Source: Bartonella quintana
Lineage (GTDB): Bacteria; Pseudomonadota; Alphaproteobacteria; Rhizobiales; Rhizobiaceae
Assembly: GCF_009936175.1 (NCBI RefSeq)
Contig: NZ_AP019773.1
Coordinates: forward strand, 1,367,001-1,431,000
Direction: 5' to 3'
DNA length: 64,000 nucleotides
Position numbers and translations under genes: made by a program. Positions 1 to 8,311 of the stretch are shown piece by piece (the first letter of the stretch is position 1; every line of letters begins with the position of its first letter). The notes under the pieces were generated by a model. It saw only the letters and a program-made list of their open reading frames with translations. It was not told the origin of the DNA and searched no databases.

Positions 1-1127
1 TGCGTAAGGGTGTACATACCAGTGTGAAACAAGTTGAGCATTTCGCCAAAAAGCAGGATTTCTTAAGTTGCACAAATCCAATCAAAAGTGTAAGATTTTT
101 ACATGAAAGCAAAAGCCTAAAGCAAAATTTTGCAACGGTTCTTCTTGGCTCTAAAACGTCAGAGTCACTTCAATTTTTTAAAGCAAAAGAAATAAACCAC
201 AGTGCAACTTACACGCAGTTTGCAAAGAGCAAAATCTTTCTTGCATGGTTTTATGGATGGTGTTCTTCAGGGCGAAAAAGTACTTATTGTGTTTCTGAAA
301 GAAAGAGGAAATGAGCGCCCAAAAGTGGAAGAAAAATAATGTCTCCCGTGCAAAAAGAGAGAGGCCCTCAAGTGCGAAGAGCAGATCCAAACCAGAAATT
401 GCAAGTTCCCTAAAACGACCTCCCCATGAAAGAGTCATCTAAAACAAGATAGATTCCACTTGCTTGATAGCATAAGCCGCCACAAGAAGACTAAATTCTG
501 TTTTTCAATTTGTTTCCGCATAACAGATTGCGATTTTATTTTGACCACAAATTATCGAGAGCTTTTCCCCTTTTTCCAGAAAAATGATGCAAAAAAACTC
601 TCTGAGCAGATTGGCATCGTTTGCGAGAAAACGCGCTTTGCGCAAAAAGCTCTTCAAGCTTCTTCATTGCCTGATTGTTCTTTTCCCCTGATGATTCTTT
701 TCCCCTGACAAAAATGAACATGCAGCGAAGTGCTTTTGATGATTTTGTTTAACTTTCCGATGGGAGAGAAGCCTGTCATTGCCGCGTTGAGACTCTCAAA
801 TAGGAGAAAAAAGCTTTCATTTTAAAAGATCAAGATAAAGTTTCAAATGCTTTCAAGCTTCTAACAATTCTGACAAATTTTGAAGATGCACAGTATAAAC
901 CGGATTTTTGATCCTTTGTTGAAAAACAGAGAGTTCTATTGAAAACAGGGGGTCTGGCTTAGAAAGCCTTCTTACGAAAGCTTCTGAGGTTAAAAACATG
1001 ACCTCATTTTCCTGCCTTTCCGGGTGAAAAGGAAGCGAATAAACAAAACATTGCTTTAGCTAACCATTATTTAGCCAGAATACGAAAACAATATTTCATG
1101 CTCCCTCTTAACACGGAGATGAATATT
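1..1127. other. No supported gene; region upstream of the YopJ-like gene
   Basis: Only short, low-quality reading frames are present (for example a 96-codon plus-strand frame at 24-314), rich in Lys, Ser and Phe, with no recognisable domain and no convincing ribosome binding site. The composition is AT-rich, as expected for decayed accessory DNA. The promoter of the effector gene must lie in the last few hundred bases, but I could not single out a reliable -35/-10 pair. Confidence 0.5.
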
Positions 1128-2072
1128 ATGAAACCACAAAATTCAAACAGCACCCCTCATCATTCATTCAGCACACAAAACAGCGATATCGAAAATGAAT
1201 CTTTAGAAAGTCTTCTTGCACGTTTAGAGAATGAAGACTCGGAAAAAGTAGAAAATGAAGATATCTCTGTCAATCATGAAAAATTAAAAGGTATTATTAC
1301 AGACTTGGAGAGCGATCTGGCCAGTGGCAAATGGATCAATACCTTTTATGCCAACATAGATCTTAGAATGATGCCCGCCCTGGTAAAACAGGCGAACACT
1401 AAATATCCAGAAATGAATCTTAAACTCGCTCTGACACCTCAAGAGCTTGTCTTGTCCATAAAAGAAACAATCAACAGCGGAGTTCAATCTTCCAGATTTA
1501 TAGTAAACCTCGGGGGAAGCAGAATCCATTTTGCAGTCATCGATCATCAAACCGTTGCCGACAAGACATCCTTGCTCTTGCTTGAACCTACATCCTTCGA
1601 GAATGGAAGCGCAGCGATGATGGGGTTGAGGACGAAAAAAGCTCTTCAAGATTCTGACCTGTCTCATTATTCCTTTTCCATGGCAGAAATGAATATCCAA
1701 CGAAGCACTTCTGAATGTGGAATTTTTAGTTTGGCTCTGGCCAAAAAACTTTATCTTGAATCTGACAAATTAAAAAAAATGCACACAGATAATGTTAACG
1801 GTGTTTTGTCTGATCCAGAGAGTGCTTATTTATCTTCTGATAAATTGGATCAATATCTTCCAATCACTTTATATAAACACACGCAAAGTACAAAACGTCT
1901 CAAGCAATATGTAAAAGCAAATCCGGGAAGTGAACATAAAAGCATTAACAAAAAGGAGGAAACTCTTTTTGAGAGATTTGAGAAGAACTTAACTTTAAAA
2001 GAGGACAAAGCTTTCTCTGTTTCGACACATAAAAAGAGGATTTCTGAATATAAATCTCTGCTTAAATTATGA
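1128..2072 (+). CDS. YopJ/AvrRxv-family serine/threonine acetyltransferase effector
   Basis: Peptidase family C55-like effector. Members acetylate Ser/Thr/Lys residues of host signalling proteins such as MAP kinase kinases, using acetyl-CoA and inositol hexakisphosphate as activator. The triad is visible: His134 in RIHFAVID, Glu153 in LLLLEPTSF and Cys197 in QRSTSECGIFSLALAKK (numbered from this start). The His-Glu and Glu-Cys spacings are 19 and 44 residues, the same as in Yersinia YopJ (H109, E128, C172). I chose the ATG at 1128 because GGAG lies 9 bases upstream; two in-frame ATGs at 1098 and 1119 are less well placed. The protein has 314 residues, slightly longer than YopJ, with an acidic N-terminal part and a lysine-rich C-terminal tail. 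No type III secretion genes are in the window, so the delivery route is unknown. A repeat array begins 19 bases after the stop codon. Confidence 0.9.
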   Translation: MKPQNSNSTPHHSFSTQNSDIENESLESLLARLENEDSEKVENEDISVNHEKLKGIITDLESDLASGKWINTFYANIDLRMMPALVKQANTKYPEMNLKLALTPQELVLSIKETINSGVQSSRFIVNLGGSRIHFAVIDHQTVADKTSLLLLEPTSFENGSAAMMGLRTKKALQDSDLSHYSFSMAEMNIQRSTSECGIFSLALAKKLYLESDKLKKMHTDNVNGVLSDPESAYLSSDKLDQYLPITLYKHTQSTKRLKQYVKANPGSEHKSINKKEETLFERFEKNLTLKEDKAFSVSTHKKRISEYKSLLKL

Positions 2073-2090
2073 TATAATTTTTTTAACATT

Positions 2091-2490
2091 GTTGGCCAAG
2101 ATGCATAGGAATTGGCCAAGGTGCGTGGGAGTTGGCCAAGGTGCATGGGAGTTGGCCAAAGTGCGTGGGAGTTGGCTAAGGTGCATAGGAGTTGGCCAAA
2201 GTGCATAGGGGGTAGCCAAGGTGCATGGGAGTTGGCCAAAGTGCGTAGGAATTGGCCAAGGTGCGTAGGAATTGGCCAAGGTGCGTGGGAGTTGGCCAAG
2301 GTGCATGGGAGTTGGCCAAAGTGCGTGGGAGTTGGCTAAGGTGCATAGGAGTTGGCCAAAGTGCATAGGGGGTAGCCAAGGTGCATGGGAGTTGGCCAAG
2401 GTGCGTAGGAATTGGCCAAGGTGCATAGGGGTTAGCCAAGGTGCGTGAGAGTTGGCCAAAGTGCGTGGGAGTTGGCCAAAGTGCGTGGGA
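2091..2490. repeat. Tandem array of twenty 20-bp repeats
   Basis: The unit is approximately GTTGGCCAAGGTGCGTGGGA and is repeated 20 times without spacers, with point variation (ATTGG/GTTGG, CAAG/CAAA, GCAT/GCGT). Each unit contains the 8-bp palindrome TTGGCCAA. A higher-order 160-bp period is present: 2121-2239 is repeated exactly at 2281-2399. The array starts just after the YopJ-like gene. Because 20 is not a multiple of 3 and the unit lacks stop codons, the array stays open in several frames and generates spurious repetitive reading frames on both strands. It is not a CRISPR array because no spacers separate the repeats. Confidence 0.97.
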
Positions 2491-3854
2491 AGGTAGGCCT
2501 TTGTATGAGCGATTGGTTTTAGCCAATTTATGGAGATTAGTCGATTCATTTGCTTTTTCGAGCAGCGGGCATATGAAAGCAAAACAGCTGTGCCGTCAGA
2601 AAGGCGTACCTTAGAACTGTGTGAAGCGTTTCAGGGCTTTTTGCGGCGACAAGAGAGATCTCTCCCAACAGGAAAAATACTTAATGCTTTTGCAAGAGTA
2701 TAAGCGGGAGCGTGTATTTTTTTAAAGACTCTTCGTGTCGAGTTCTTCAAGGATGATCATTTTTCCTCTTAAAACACCTGTGCATTCTCTCAAATGCCTC
2801 CGCATTCATGATCATAAGAAATTTGAACCTGACAGGCAGCGTTAGAATATGCTTTCCAACAACTCGGAAGTTGTTTAAACAACGCTAAACTTAGTCATTA
2901 ATAAGCTGAGAATATTGTCCCTGGCGATTGCCTTTCTAATGGCTCTGCCGCTCTAAGATCTCTCAGGAATTTCTTAAGAGAGAATACAAAATCTTTGAGA
3001 TCAACAGCTTTTCTACTCAAAGAATGCGTAAGAGCCTTTTTTAAGAATCCAGTATTTTTAACAATTTGCACACCCTTTGTTTTTCGCTATACTTTCAAAG
3101 TGCATGTGCAAAAGACCGACACTCTCTGATTTCAAGGATATCTTGTAAAAGCTGTTTGGTTAAGCTTGCGGAATTTTACCGCATTCGCTTCTATTCAATT
3201 GAGGGATTTCCATTTTTTATTTCTTATACGACCGGGAGCCACCCGCACCCCCTCCATCAAGCACCCATCTCCCAGTAACCAACTCATCAGGAGGTCCCTC
3301 ATCTTTAGCTTAATTCTTCACTACACTCCCCACCCATATCCCGCATCTCCCCTTTTAACCTGCGCGCTATGCCCCTTTTCACCCACCCTTTAGATCATTG
3401 AATTTACCCTTTATTAGCATTTGTAAGGACGCTCATAATGCACATCTCTCTCTTGCTCTTTTTCAACTTTACACTTTATCATTTTTACGATGATACGGAA
3501 AACAGTAAAGAATAGCAGATAAAAAATTCTGTTCCGGGAGGAATGAAAAAAAAGAGCCAAGCTTGCGTAAAAACACCATTATAACCTCTTTGAGGGATCG
3601 TTTAGGAAAAAGGAGGAACACATTAATTTTCTCCATTCACCCACATCGTTCTTCACCCTGCTGTTCACTCCGTCAGCAACCACCCTTAGCGAAGCAGGCC
3701 CCTCACCGACAACTGCCTCACCGGCACTCCACCAAGCCCCCAACTCACCAGGCTCCCTCACCAAACAATCAACCTCGTGGCTTAATCTTTACAAAATTCC
3801 ATTTCTCTTCTGTTTTTAAAGAGCAGGAAAATCCAGTTTTAAAGTCTGTCATTC
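2491..3854. other. Decayed intergenic region
   Basis: No intact gene is recognisable. A plus-strand stretch around 2574-2725 reads as a short interrupted protein (MKAKQLCRQKG, later LSQQEKYLMLLQEYKRERVFF) that could be a gene remnant, but I do not recognise the family. Two C-rich, purine-poor segments near 3230-3400 and 3640-3780 encode only Pro/His/Thr-rich frames that look non-biological. Confidence 0.5.
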
Positions 3855-3881
3855 AGCTCTGCTTTGTGCAGGGCTTTTTTT
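3855..3881 (+). terminator. Intrinsic terminator just upstream of the lysozyme gene
   Basis: An 8-bp stem (AGCTCTGC paired with GCAGGGCT, one G-T pair) with a 5-base loop is followed by a run of seven T residues. It ends about 12 bases before the lysozyme start. It may terminate an older upstream unit, or act as an early terminator that must be read through for lysis gene expression, as in lambdoid late operons. The second idea is inference. Confidence 0.7.
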
Positions 3882-3893
3882 ATGGAGAAATTT

Positions 3894-4556
3894 ATGCGAA
3901 AAATATCACAAGAAGGACTTGCACTGATTAAACAGTGGGAAGGATTGCGCTTAAACGCCTATCAAGATGCTGTCGGTCTATGGACAATAGGTTACGGCCA
4001 TACCAGTGATGCTGGAAAACCTTCTGTTCGCAAAGGCATGAAGATCACAGAAAAGAAAGCTGCAGAACTTCTTTGTCAAGACTTGCAACAATTTGAAAAT
4101 GCTGTTGAGCAAGCTGTTACCGTTTCTTTAACAGATGAACAATTCGCAGCATTAGTGTCCTTTTGTTATAATGTAGGAACGGCAGCATTTTGCAATTCTA
4201 TGCTTTTAAAAAAGCTTAACAAGGGTGACTATGAATCGGTTCCAGCCGAATTACAGAAATGGACCAAAGCAGGTGGGAAACGCCTTCAAGGTCTTGTGAA
4301 TAGACGTGCAGCCGAAGCAGGATTATGGGCGAAAGGGTCTTATGTTTCTTCTAATACTCAAACAGTGGAAATAAAAGCATCAACGGGGTTTTTAAAAGCA
4401 GAAGCGCTTCCACCAATTATTGGTTCTTTTTCTGGACTTGGAGGCTTGCTCACAGGCCATGGTCCTGTCCAATGGGCCTTAGCTTTTGTGATGATTTTAG
4501 CAGCATGTGCCGGCATTGTCTTTGTTGCTAAACGCTTTCAGGAGCAACGCTTATGA
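3894..4556 (+). CDS. Phage-type lysozyme (GH24) with C-terminal membrane anchor
   Basis: Muramidase of the T4/P22/R21 endolysin class that hydrolyses peptidoglycan during phage release. The E-8x-D-5x-T catalytic arrangement is present: Glu16 (QWEG), Asp25 (YQDAVG) and Thr31 (WTIGYGHT), numbered from the ATG at 3894, which has GGAGA upstream. The region to about residue 150 matches the family (FCYNVGT, NRRAAEAGLW). Unlike many lysozymes, it has a C-terminal extension with one hydrophobic segment (about residues 185-212) ending in KRFQEQRL, suggesting a tail-anchored enzyme. Its stop overlaps the next gene's start as ATGA, so the lysis genes are translationally coupled. Upstream in-frame starts at 3864 and 3882 are possible. 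It belongs to a prophage or gene-transfer-agent lysis module. Confidence 0.92.
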   Translation: MRKISQEGLALIKQWEGLRLNAYQDAVGLWTIGYGHTSDAGKPSVRKGMKITEKKAAELLCQDLQQFENAVEQAVTVSLTDEQFAALVSFCYNVGTAAFCNSMLLKKLNKGDYESVPAELQKWTKAGGKRLQGLVNRRAAEAGLWAKGSYVSSNTQTVEIKASTGFLKAEALPPIIGSFSGLGGLLTGHGPVQWALAFVMILAACAGIVFVAKRFQEQRL

Positions 4557-4780
4557 TTTGGTCGATGAAAAAAAATTTAACAATGATAGGAGCAGCTTTA
4601 GCCACTTTTTTTCTCGCTTTAGTAAGAGCTTTTATTCTCGGCAAAAAGGTTGGGCAGCAAAAGCAACCAGAAAATACTTTAAAATCAGCAATAACACGGC
4701 TCGAGGTAGAAAATGAAATTAACAAAAAAAGTGATACTGATGTGCGTACTGAGCTCTCTGACTGGGTGTGCGATAAATGA
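4553..4780 (+). CDS. Small membrane protein of lysis cassette, inner-membrane spanin-like
   Basis: A 75-residue protein with an N-terminal hydrophobic segment (about residues 8-28, GAALATFFLALVRAFILG) followed by a charged, probably helical region (KSAITRLEVENEINKK). That is the layout of Rz-type inner-membrane spanins, which cooperate with an outer-membrane lipoprotein to disrupt the outer membrane at lysis. Its start overlaps the lysozyme stop (ATGA), and its 3' end overlaps the next gene by 68 bases in another frame, the usual Rz/Rz1 overlap. It is shorter than most Rz proteins, so the assignment rests on layout and position, not sequence similarity. Confidence 0.6.
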   Translation: MIWSMKKNLTMIGAALATFFLALVRAFILGKKVGQQKQPENTLKSAITRLEVENEINKKSDTDVRTELSDWVCDK

Positions 4781-4928
4781 ACCTTCTTCCTGTGGAGGTT
4801 GGTTGCCCATTTATTTAAACAGAAAAGATCTGAATATCATCAGCACAAACTTAGCAAGAGAAATCTTAAAACATAATAAGCAGGGTGAACGACTATGTGG
4901 GTGGGAACATGGTGAGAAAAAAAACTGA
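4713..4928 (+). CDS. Small phage lipoprotein, outer-membrane spanin-like
   Basis: A 71-residue protein with a signal peptide ending in the lipobox SLTGC, so it is probably a lipoprotein. The mature part contains GGWLPIYL, a conserved-looking HNKQGERLCGW segment and little else, a pattern I associate with small phage lipoproteins next to endolysins. It begins inside the preceding spanin-like gene in a different frame, the typical Rz1 position. Together with the lysozyme and the membrane protein upstream it forms a compact lysis cassette. A role as o-spanin is inferred from position and lipobox; the short Pro-rich sequence of classic Rz1 is not evident. Confidence 0.6.
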   Translation: MKLTKKVILMCVLSSLTGCAINEPSSCGGWLPIYLNRKDLNIISTNLAREILKHNKQGERLCGWEHGEKKN

Positions 4929-5127
4929 AAAAACGACAGAACTCACAGAAGCAGAAAAAGAAATGCTTCAGGAAATGATCCTCACCTATCAAAGTATAAA
5001 GGTGATGTCTCGCTGTATAAAATGGCTCGTATTTATCATCTTTCTGTTTGTTGTTGATCTTGCGCGTCTTATAGACGCAATAGAGAATATCTTTGCACAT
5101 TTAAAGCAATGGATCTTGAAGAAATGA
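4909..5127 (+). CDS. Small single-pass membrane protein at the end of the lysis cassette
   Basis: A 72-residue protein (80 if a GTG at 4885 is used). A charged N-terminal helix (about residues 1-35, rich in Glu/Lys) precedes one strong transmembrane segment (about residues 38-58, WLVFIIFLFVVDLARLI) and a short cationic C-terminus. It overlaps the 3' end of the lipoprotein gene and is the last intact gene of the cassette. Holins can be this small, but a single C-terminal membrane segment with a long charged N-terminus is not diagnostic; the function is unknown. Confidence 0.6.
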   Translation: MVRKKTEKTTELTEAEKEMLQEMILTYQSIKVMSRCIKWLVFIIFLFVVDLARLIDAIENIFAHLKQWILKK

Positions 5128-5178
5128 AGGACAAAATGCTCCACCGATTTATTGCTAGAGAGAGCAAAAACTCCTTGT

Positions 5179-5553
5179 TTAAGAAGATTCATAAAAATAT
5201 ATCGTGCTTTTGCATATCACCCATACCTGCTCCATCGCTGTATCACACTCTTTACGCACTTTTTTCAGTTCCTCAGTCACTCTGCAGAACAATTTCGTAC
5301 GCTTGATAAAAGAATAATGCAATGCGAAAATAAGCATAGAAAATAAAATGCCCAATATCCTCAAACTCTGGATACCGAGGATAACGAATATCACAAGCTC
5401 CTGGTCACGTTTTCCCTGTAGCGTTTTAGAGAGTGATCGCTTTGTCTCGTTGCTGGGTTGCTTCTTCCAGCTGCTGAATGTTGTTTTCAATTGCCCGGTC
5501 AAGACTATGATGGGCCCTGCAACAAAAGATGCCAAGAAAAAAACACAGACCAA
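5179..5553 (-). pseudogene. Decayed small membrane/coiled-coil protein, copy 1
   Basis: On the minus strand a coiled-coil piece (IQQLEEATQQRDKAIT, in one frame near 5440-5490) is followed in another frame by a hydrophobic stretch (VIFVILGIQSL, LFSMLIFALHYSFIKR) and a charged tail (EELKKVRKE). The same order of elements recurs in the next 1.4 kb, so this appears to be one of several degenerate paralogues. A frame change between the coiled coil and the membrane segment argues it is no longer functional, although one 124-codon frame remains open. Confidence 0.5.
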
Positions 5554-5589
5554 TAGGAAGCCTCTCTCAGCATCTTAATAAGCATTCTC

Positions 5590-5920
5590 TCCTACTATTA
5601 GTTGTCTGTAAAGATGGGAATCCTTAAAACCGCCATGATGACAGAGCTAAAAAATATTATTTTATAATCTTTTGTCCCCAAAATCATAGATTCTTTGAAA
5701 GAAACGGGGCTTGCTGCTGTGTCAAGAAGCTAAACTCTGTCCCTTTGTCTCTCTCAGAGCTGCTTAATTGCTGTGTTCGCTCTTTTGCAATTCCTTGCCT
5801 TCTACAATCTCGCACGCTTGATAAAAAAATATGGCGTTTTGTAGAACGATCGGTTTATATTTCTGTTCAAGCGAGCTGTTCTAGTTTCTGAAGCATTTTT
5901 TTCACTCTATAATTGCGTAT
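5590..5920 (-). pseudogene. Decayed small membrane/coiled-coil protein, copy 2
   Basis: The minus strand reads MLQKLEQLA followed by stops, then FIKRARL, then QQLSSSERDKG-like coiled-coil pieces and SFKESMILGTKDYKIIFF with a hydrophobic tail. These correspond in order to elements in the copies on both sides. Several stops and frame changes show it is a remnant. Confidence 0.45.
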
Positions 5921-6109
5921 ACTGTGTAATATCAAAAGAACAGGCAAGGATACGAAAACACATGCCCAGAAAAAAACGGCAGTAAAGATCCAAATATCAA
6001 GCCATTCCACTCAAGCACTAGACGGAACCAGAAGCAAGAGCTCCACATACCCTAAAATACCCAAGACCAACAAGGATGAGAGAAATGGCAAATATTATTT
6101 ATTATAATT

Positions 6110-6480
6110 CCTTTTTGAAAGAATCAGAGACTGTTCGGAAAGGAAGCGCACTGCCGTACCCAAAGCTAAATTTTTTCCCTTCCGCTCCTTATTTAAACTG
6201 CTCAATTGCTGGATGGCACTTTTTTCAGTTTCCGCGCCATACTGAACACCCTTACCACACGCTTAACAAAAGATTAATAAATAGCAACAATTGCCATAAT
6301 GACAAAAACGACAACCATGGCATCTACCACAATCGAGAGGACCGTGGTTAAGACCATAAAATCAATCACTTTTCTTTCTCCTCTATCGCGCTTGTGTAGA
6401 ATGATTGGTTTGTCTCGCTGCTCAGGTGATTTTTCCAGCTGCTGAATCATTTTTTCTCATTCATGATTCAAGAAAATGTG
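6110..6480 (-). pseudogene. Decayed small membrane/coiled-coil protein, copy 3
   Basis: The minus strand reads MIQQLEKSPEQRDKPIIL near 6400-6455, then a hydrophobic segment (VLTTVLSIVVDAMVVVFVIM) and, after a stop, SFVKRVVRVF and RKLKKV. The coiled-coil plus SF(I/V)KR pattern matches copy 1. Interrupted by a stop codon and frame changes. Confidence 0.5.
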
Positions 6481-6546
6481 GAGGACAAAAATGAACGGAA
6501 AGAAGAGGAAAGCAAAGCTTAAAAGTGTCTTCAGCAGGAGGAATTC

Positions 6547-6915
6547 TCAAGGCCCCCACACCACTCCACCCAGATGCACGCAAAAACTGTGGCAATTGTG
6601 TTCCTTAGCAACTGTTATATCACCAGCTCTCTCAGTCTCTCTAAAACATTCCTTGAAACTTTTTTGCAGCCATTGCTTGAAGCTGTTCCGGAGATATTGC
6701 GTAAAAAAAATCTCTGTATATAAGATAGAAACTGCAACAAACAGCAATCCTATGAAAGATAGGCAGAATATTCTTTTATAATCTTTCGATGAAAAAAAAC
6801 CATCGCTTCTTTAAAGGAAAGAAGTTTAGATCCTTTATCAAGTGGTGAATGTGAGACAGAAACCGTCTCCCCTGGCGCTTGGGCAGATTGGTGTTGTGGT
6901 TGTTTGTCATGGCTG
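6547..6915 (-). pseudogene. Probable fourth remnant of the same membrane protein family
   Basis: The minus strand contains SFKEAMVFFHRKIIKEYSAYL, similar to SFKESMILGTKDYKIIFF of copy 2, preceded by a polar Q/S/P-rich stretch and followed in another frame by a hydrophobic segment (IGLLFVAVSILYTEIFF). Broken by at least one frame change. Confidence 0.4.
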
Positions 6916-7430
6916 ACATTCCCCAAATTTTTTCAATAGTTTAAGCTCTGCTCAATTTTGCAGCACGAAGCATCACGAAAGGCATCTCCGTAAATATCCC
7001 TCACTGACTCCCTATACTGATCAACATAAATAAAGAAAAGCGTCCACACCACCGTGAAACTCTAGATGAGTTATAAAAACCAAAGAGAAATAAGAAAACA
7101 TCCCCGCGCCTTTGACTCGTCAACACACACTTTATCCCTGCGCGGATATTTGATAGCTTTATGTAATGGGAGAGTTTTGTAACAACTTTAATGAAAGTTT
7201 TCAATCCTTATTTTAAAAGAGCCTTGAGGATTCACCGCATAAATCAAAACAACATTAATTTACACTGCATGGGTTTAGAGATCTGCTAACAGTTTTGTGT
7301 AGCCTTAAGCTGTGAAGAAAACCTCTATAGAAAATGGTGCGGAATATATCACCAAGTTTAGGAAAAACATACAATTCAAGAGGTGTGTTCACCACCTTGC
7401 TGCTGTTTCCTCATTTTTCAATTCCCTTCT
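6916..7430. other. Intergenic region without a supported gene
   Basis: A 67-codon minus-strand frame at 7001-7204 has no recognisable domain. Nothing else stands out. Base composition is like the neighbouring decayed phage DNA. Confidence 0.4.
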
Positions 7431-7910
7431 TTCGCTTCAAAAGCACTCAAAATATAATCTCTCTTAAAGAAACACAGCCACCAGCCCGTGGTAATTTTTC
7501 CTTTCGCGAATCGGATTGATTCCTTGGTTCAAAAGTTAACGGCAAGCAGCAGCCTTAGATTTTACACCTTTTAAAGAGACAATATCACAAGAAATCTAAC
7601 CCCATTTCATAACGTTTTTTATGAAGATCGAATCTAAAAATCCATCTCCCTTGATCTGCTGCCGTTTCGATTCGCTTCAAAAGCACTCAAAGTAATCTCT
7701 CTATAAAGAAACACAACCTCCAGCCCGTAGTAATTTTTCCTTTCGCGAATCGGATTGATTCCTTGGTTCAAAAGTTAACGGCAAGCAGCAGCCTTAGACT
7801 TGGTATCTTTTAAAGAGACAATATCACAAGAAATCTAACCTCACTTCATAACGTTTTTTATGAAGATCGAATCTAAAAATCCATCTCCCTTGATCTGCTG
7901 CCGTTTCGAT
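7431..7910. repeat. Two tandem copies of a 240-bp direct repeat
   Basis: 7431-7670 and 7671-7910 are near-identical, both starting TTCGCTTCAAAAGCACTCAAA and ending GATCTGCTGCCGTTTCGA, with a few substitutions and a small indel. The repeat lies inside the integrase remnant, so it arose by tandem duplication of part of that gene. Confidence 0.95.
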
Positions 7911-7985
7911 AAGCCACAAACCTGCTCCATCAGCATATTTTCCTTTGGGCAGATTTTCCATGGATAAAACGGAGAGTTTGTTTTA
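7431..7985 (-). pseudogene. Remnant of a tyrosine recombinase (phage/P4-type integrase)
   Basis: The minus strand from about 7961 downward reads MENLPKGKYADGAGLWL, then ETAADQGRWIFRFDLHKKRYE. This is the N-terminal arm-type DNA-binding domain (DUF4102) of P4-like integrases. Further on it reads LLNQGINPIRERKNYY and ITLSAFEAK, matching the next conserved part of the same family. Frameshifts, stops and loss of the whole catalytic domain show it is dead. A 240-bp part of it is tandemly duplicated. It lies 220 bp from the 3' end of tRNA-Leu, the usual place for such integrases, and probably marks one end of the island that holds the lysis cassette. Confidence 0.8.
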
Positions 7986-8136
7986 CACTCTTGTTCTTGG
8001 AAGCACCTCTAAAATCATCTTTCGCACCATCTTTTGAATTGTGCTTGGAACACTCTCATCTGATATCAAAATTACAGAGACCAGAAATAAAATACAATAA
8101 AAACAATTTACTAAAAGGAGAAAATGAGAGATAAGG

Positions 8137-8154
8137 CGCTATCAGATGATAGCG
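8137..8154. other. Short hairpin downstream of tRNA-Leu
   Basis: CGCTATC and GATAGCG form a perfect 7-bp stem around AGAT, 26 bases beyond the tRNA 3' end. It may assist termination or 3' processing of the tRNA transcript; there is only a weak T-run, so it is not a clear intrinsic terminator. Confidence 0.35.
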
Positions 8155-8180
8155 TAGAGAATTCTAAGGAAAGAGGAAAA

Positions 8181-8265
8181 TGGTGCGGGTGGTCGGACTC
8201 GAACCGACACTCCTCTCGGAACCAGATTTTGAGTCTGGCGCGTCTACCAGTTCCACCACACCCGC
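8181..8265 (-). tRNA. tRNA-Leu, anticodon CAA
   Basis: The minus strand from 8265 reads GCGGGTGTGGTGGAACTGG, with D-loop GGTAGACGC, anticodon stem CCAGA/TCTGG around loop CTCAAAA (anticodon CAA), a class II variable arm (GTTCCGAGAGGAGTGTC), the T arm GGTTCGAGTCC and an acceptor strand closing with the 5' end. The 3' CCA is encoded (8181-8183). The long variable arm fits a leucine tRNA. It lies next to the integrase remnant and is the likely insertion site of the former element. Confidence 0.95.
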
Positions 8266-8311
8266 ACACTGTCATAGAATAACAGACTTAGCTATTATCT
8301 CTTTGCACTAT

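Noticed and set aside
24..314. 96-codon plus-strand frame at the window start
   Set aside because: Lys/Ser/Phe-rich with no domain, no ribosome binding site and no similarity I can recognise.
2091..2490. CRISPR array
   Set aside because: Repeats are directly adjacent with no unique spacers, and no cas genes are present.
2067..2582. Minus-strand 171-codon frame with a repeated LGQLPRTLANSHAPW-like protein
   Set aside because: It arises because the 20-bp repeat has no stop codons in several frames on both strands; there is no ribosome binding site and no codon preference, and similar frames appear on the plus strand.
3563..3931. 122-codon Pro/His/Arg-rich frame before the lysozyme
   Set aside because: Composition follows a C-rich noncoding stretch, and the frame runs through the terminator into another frame of the lysozyme gene.
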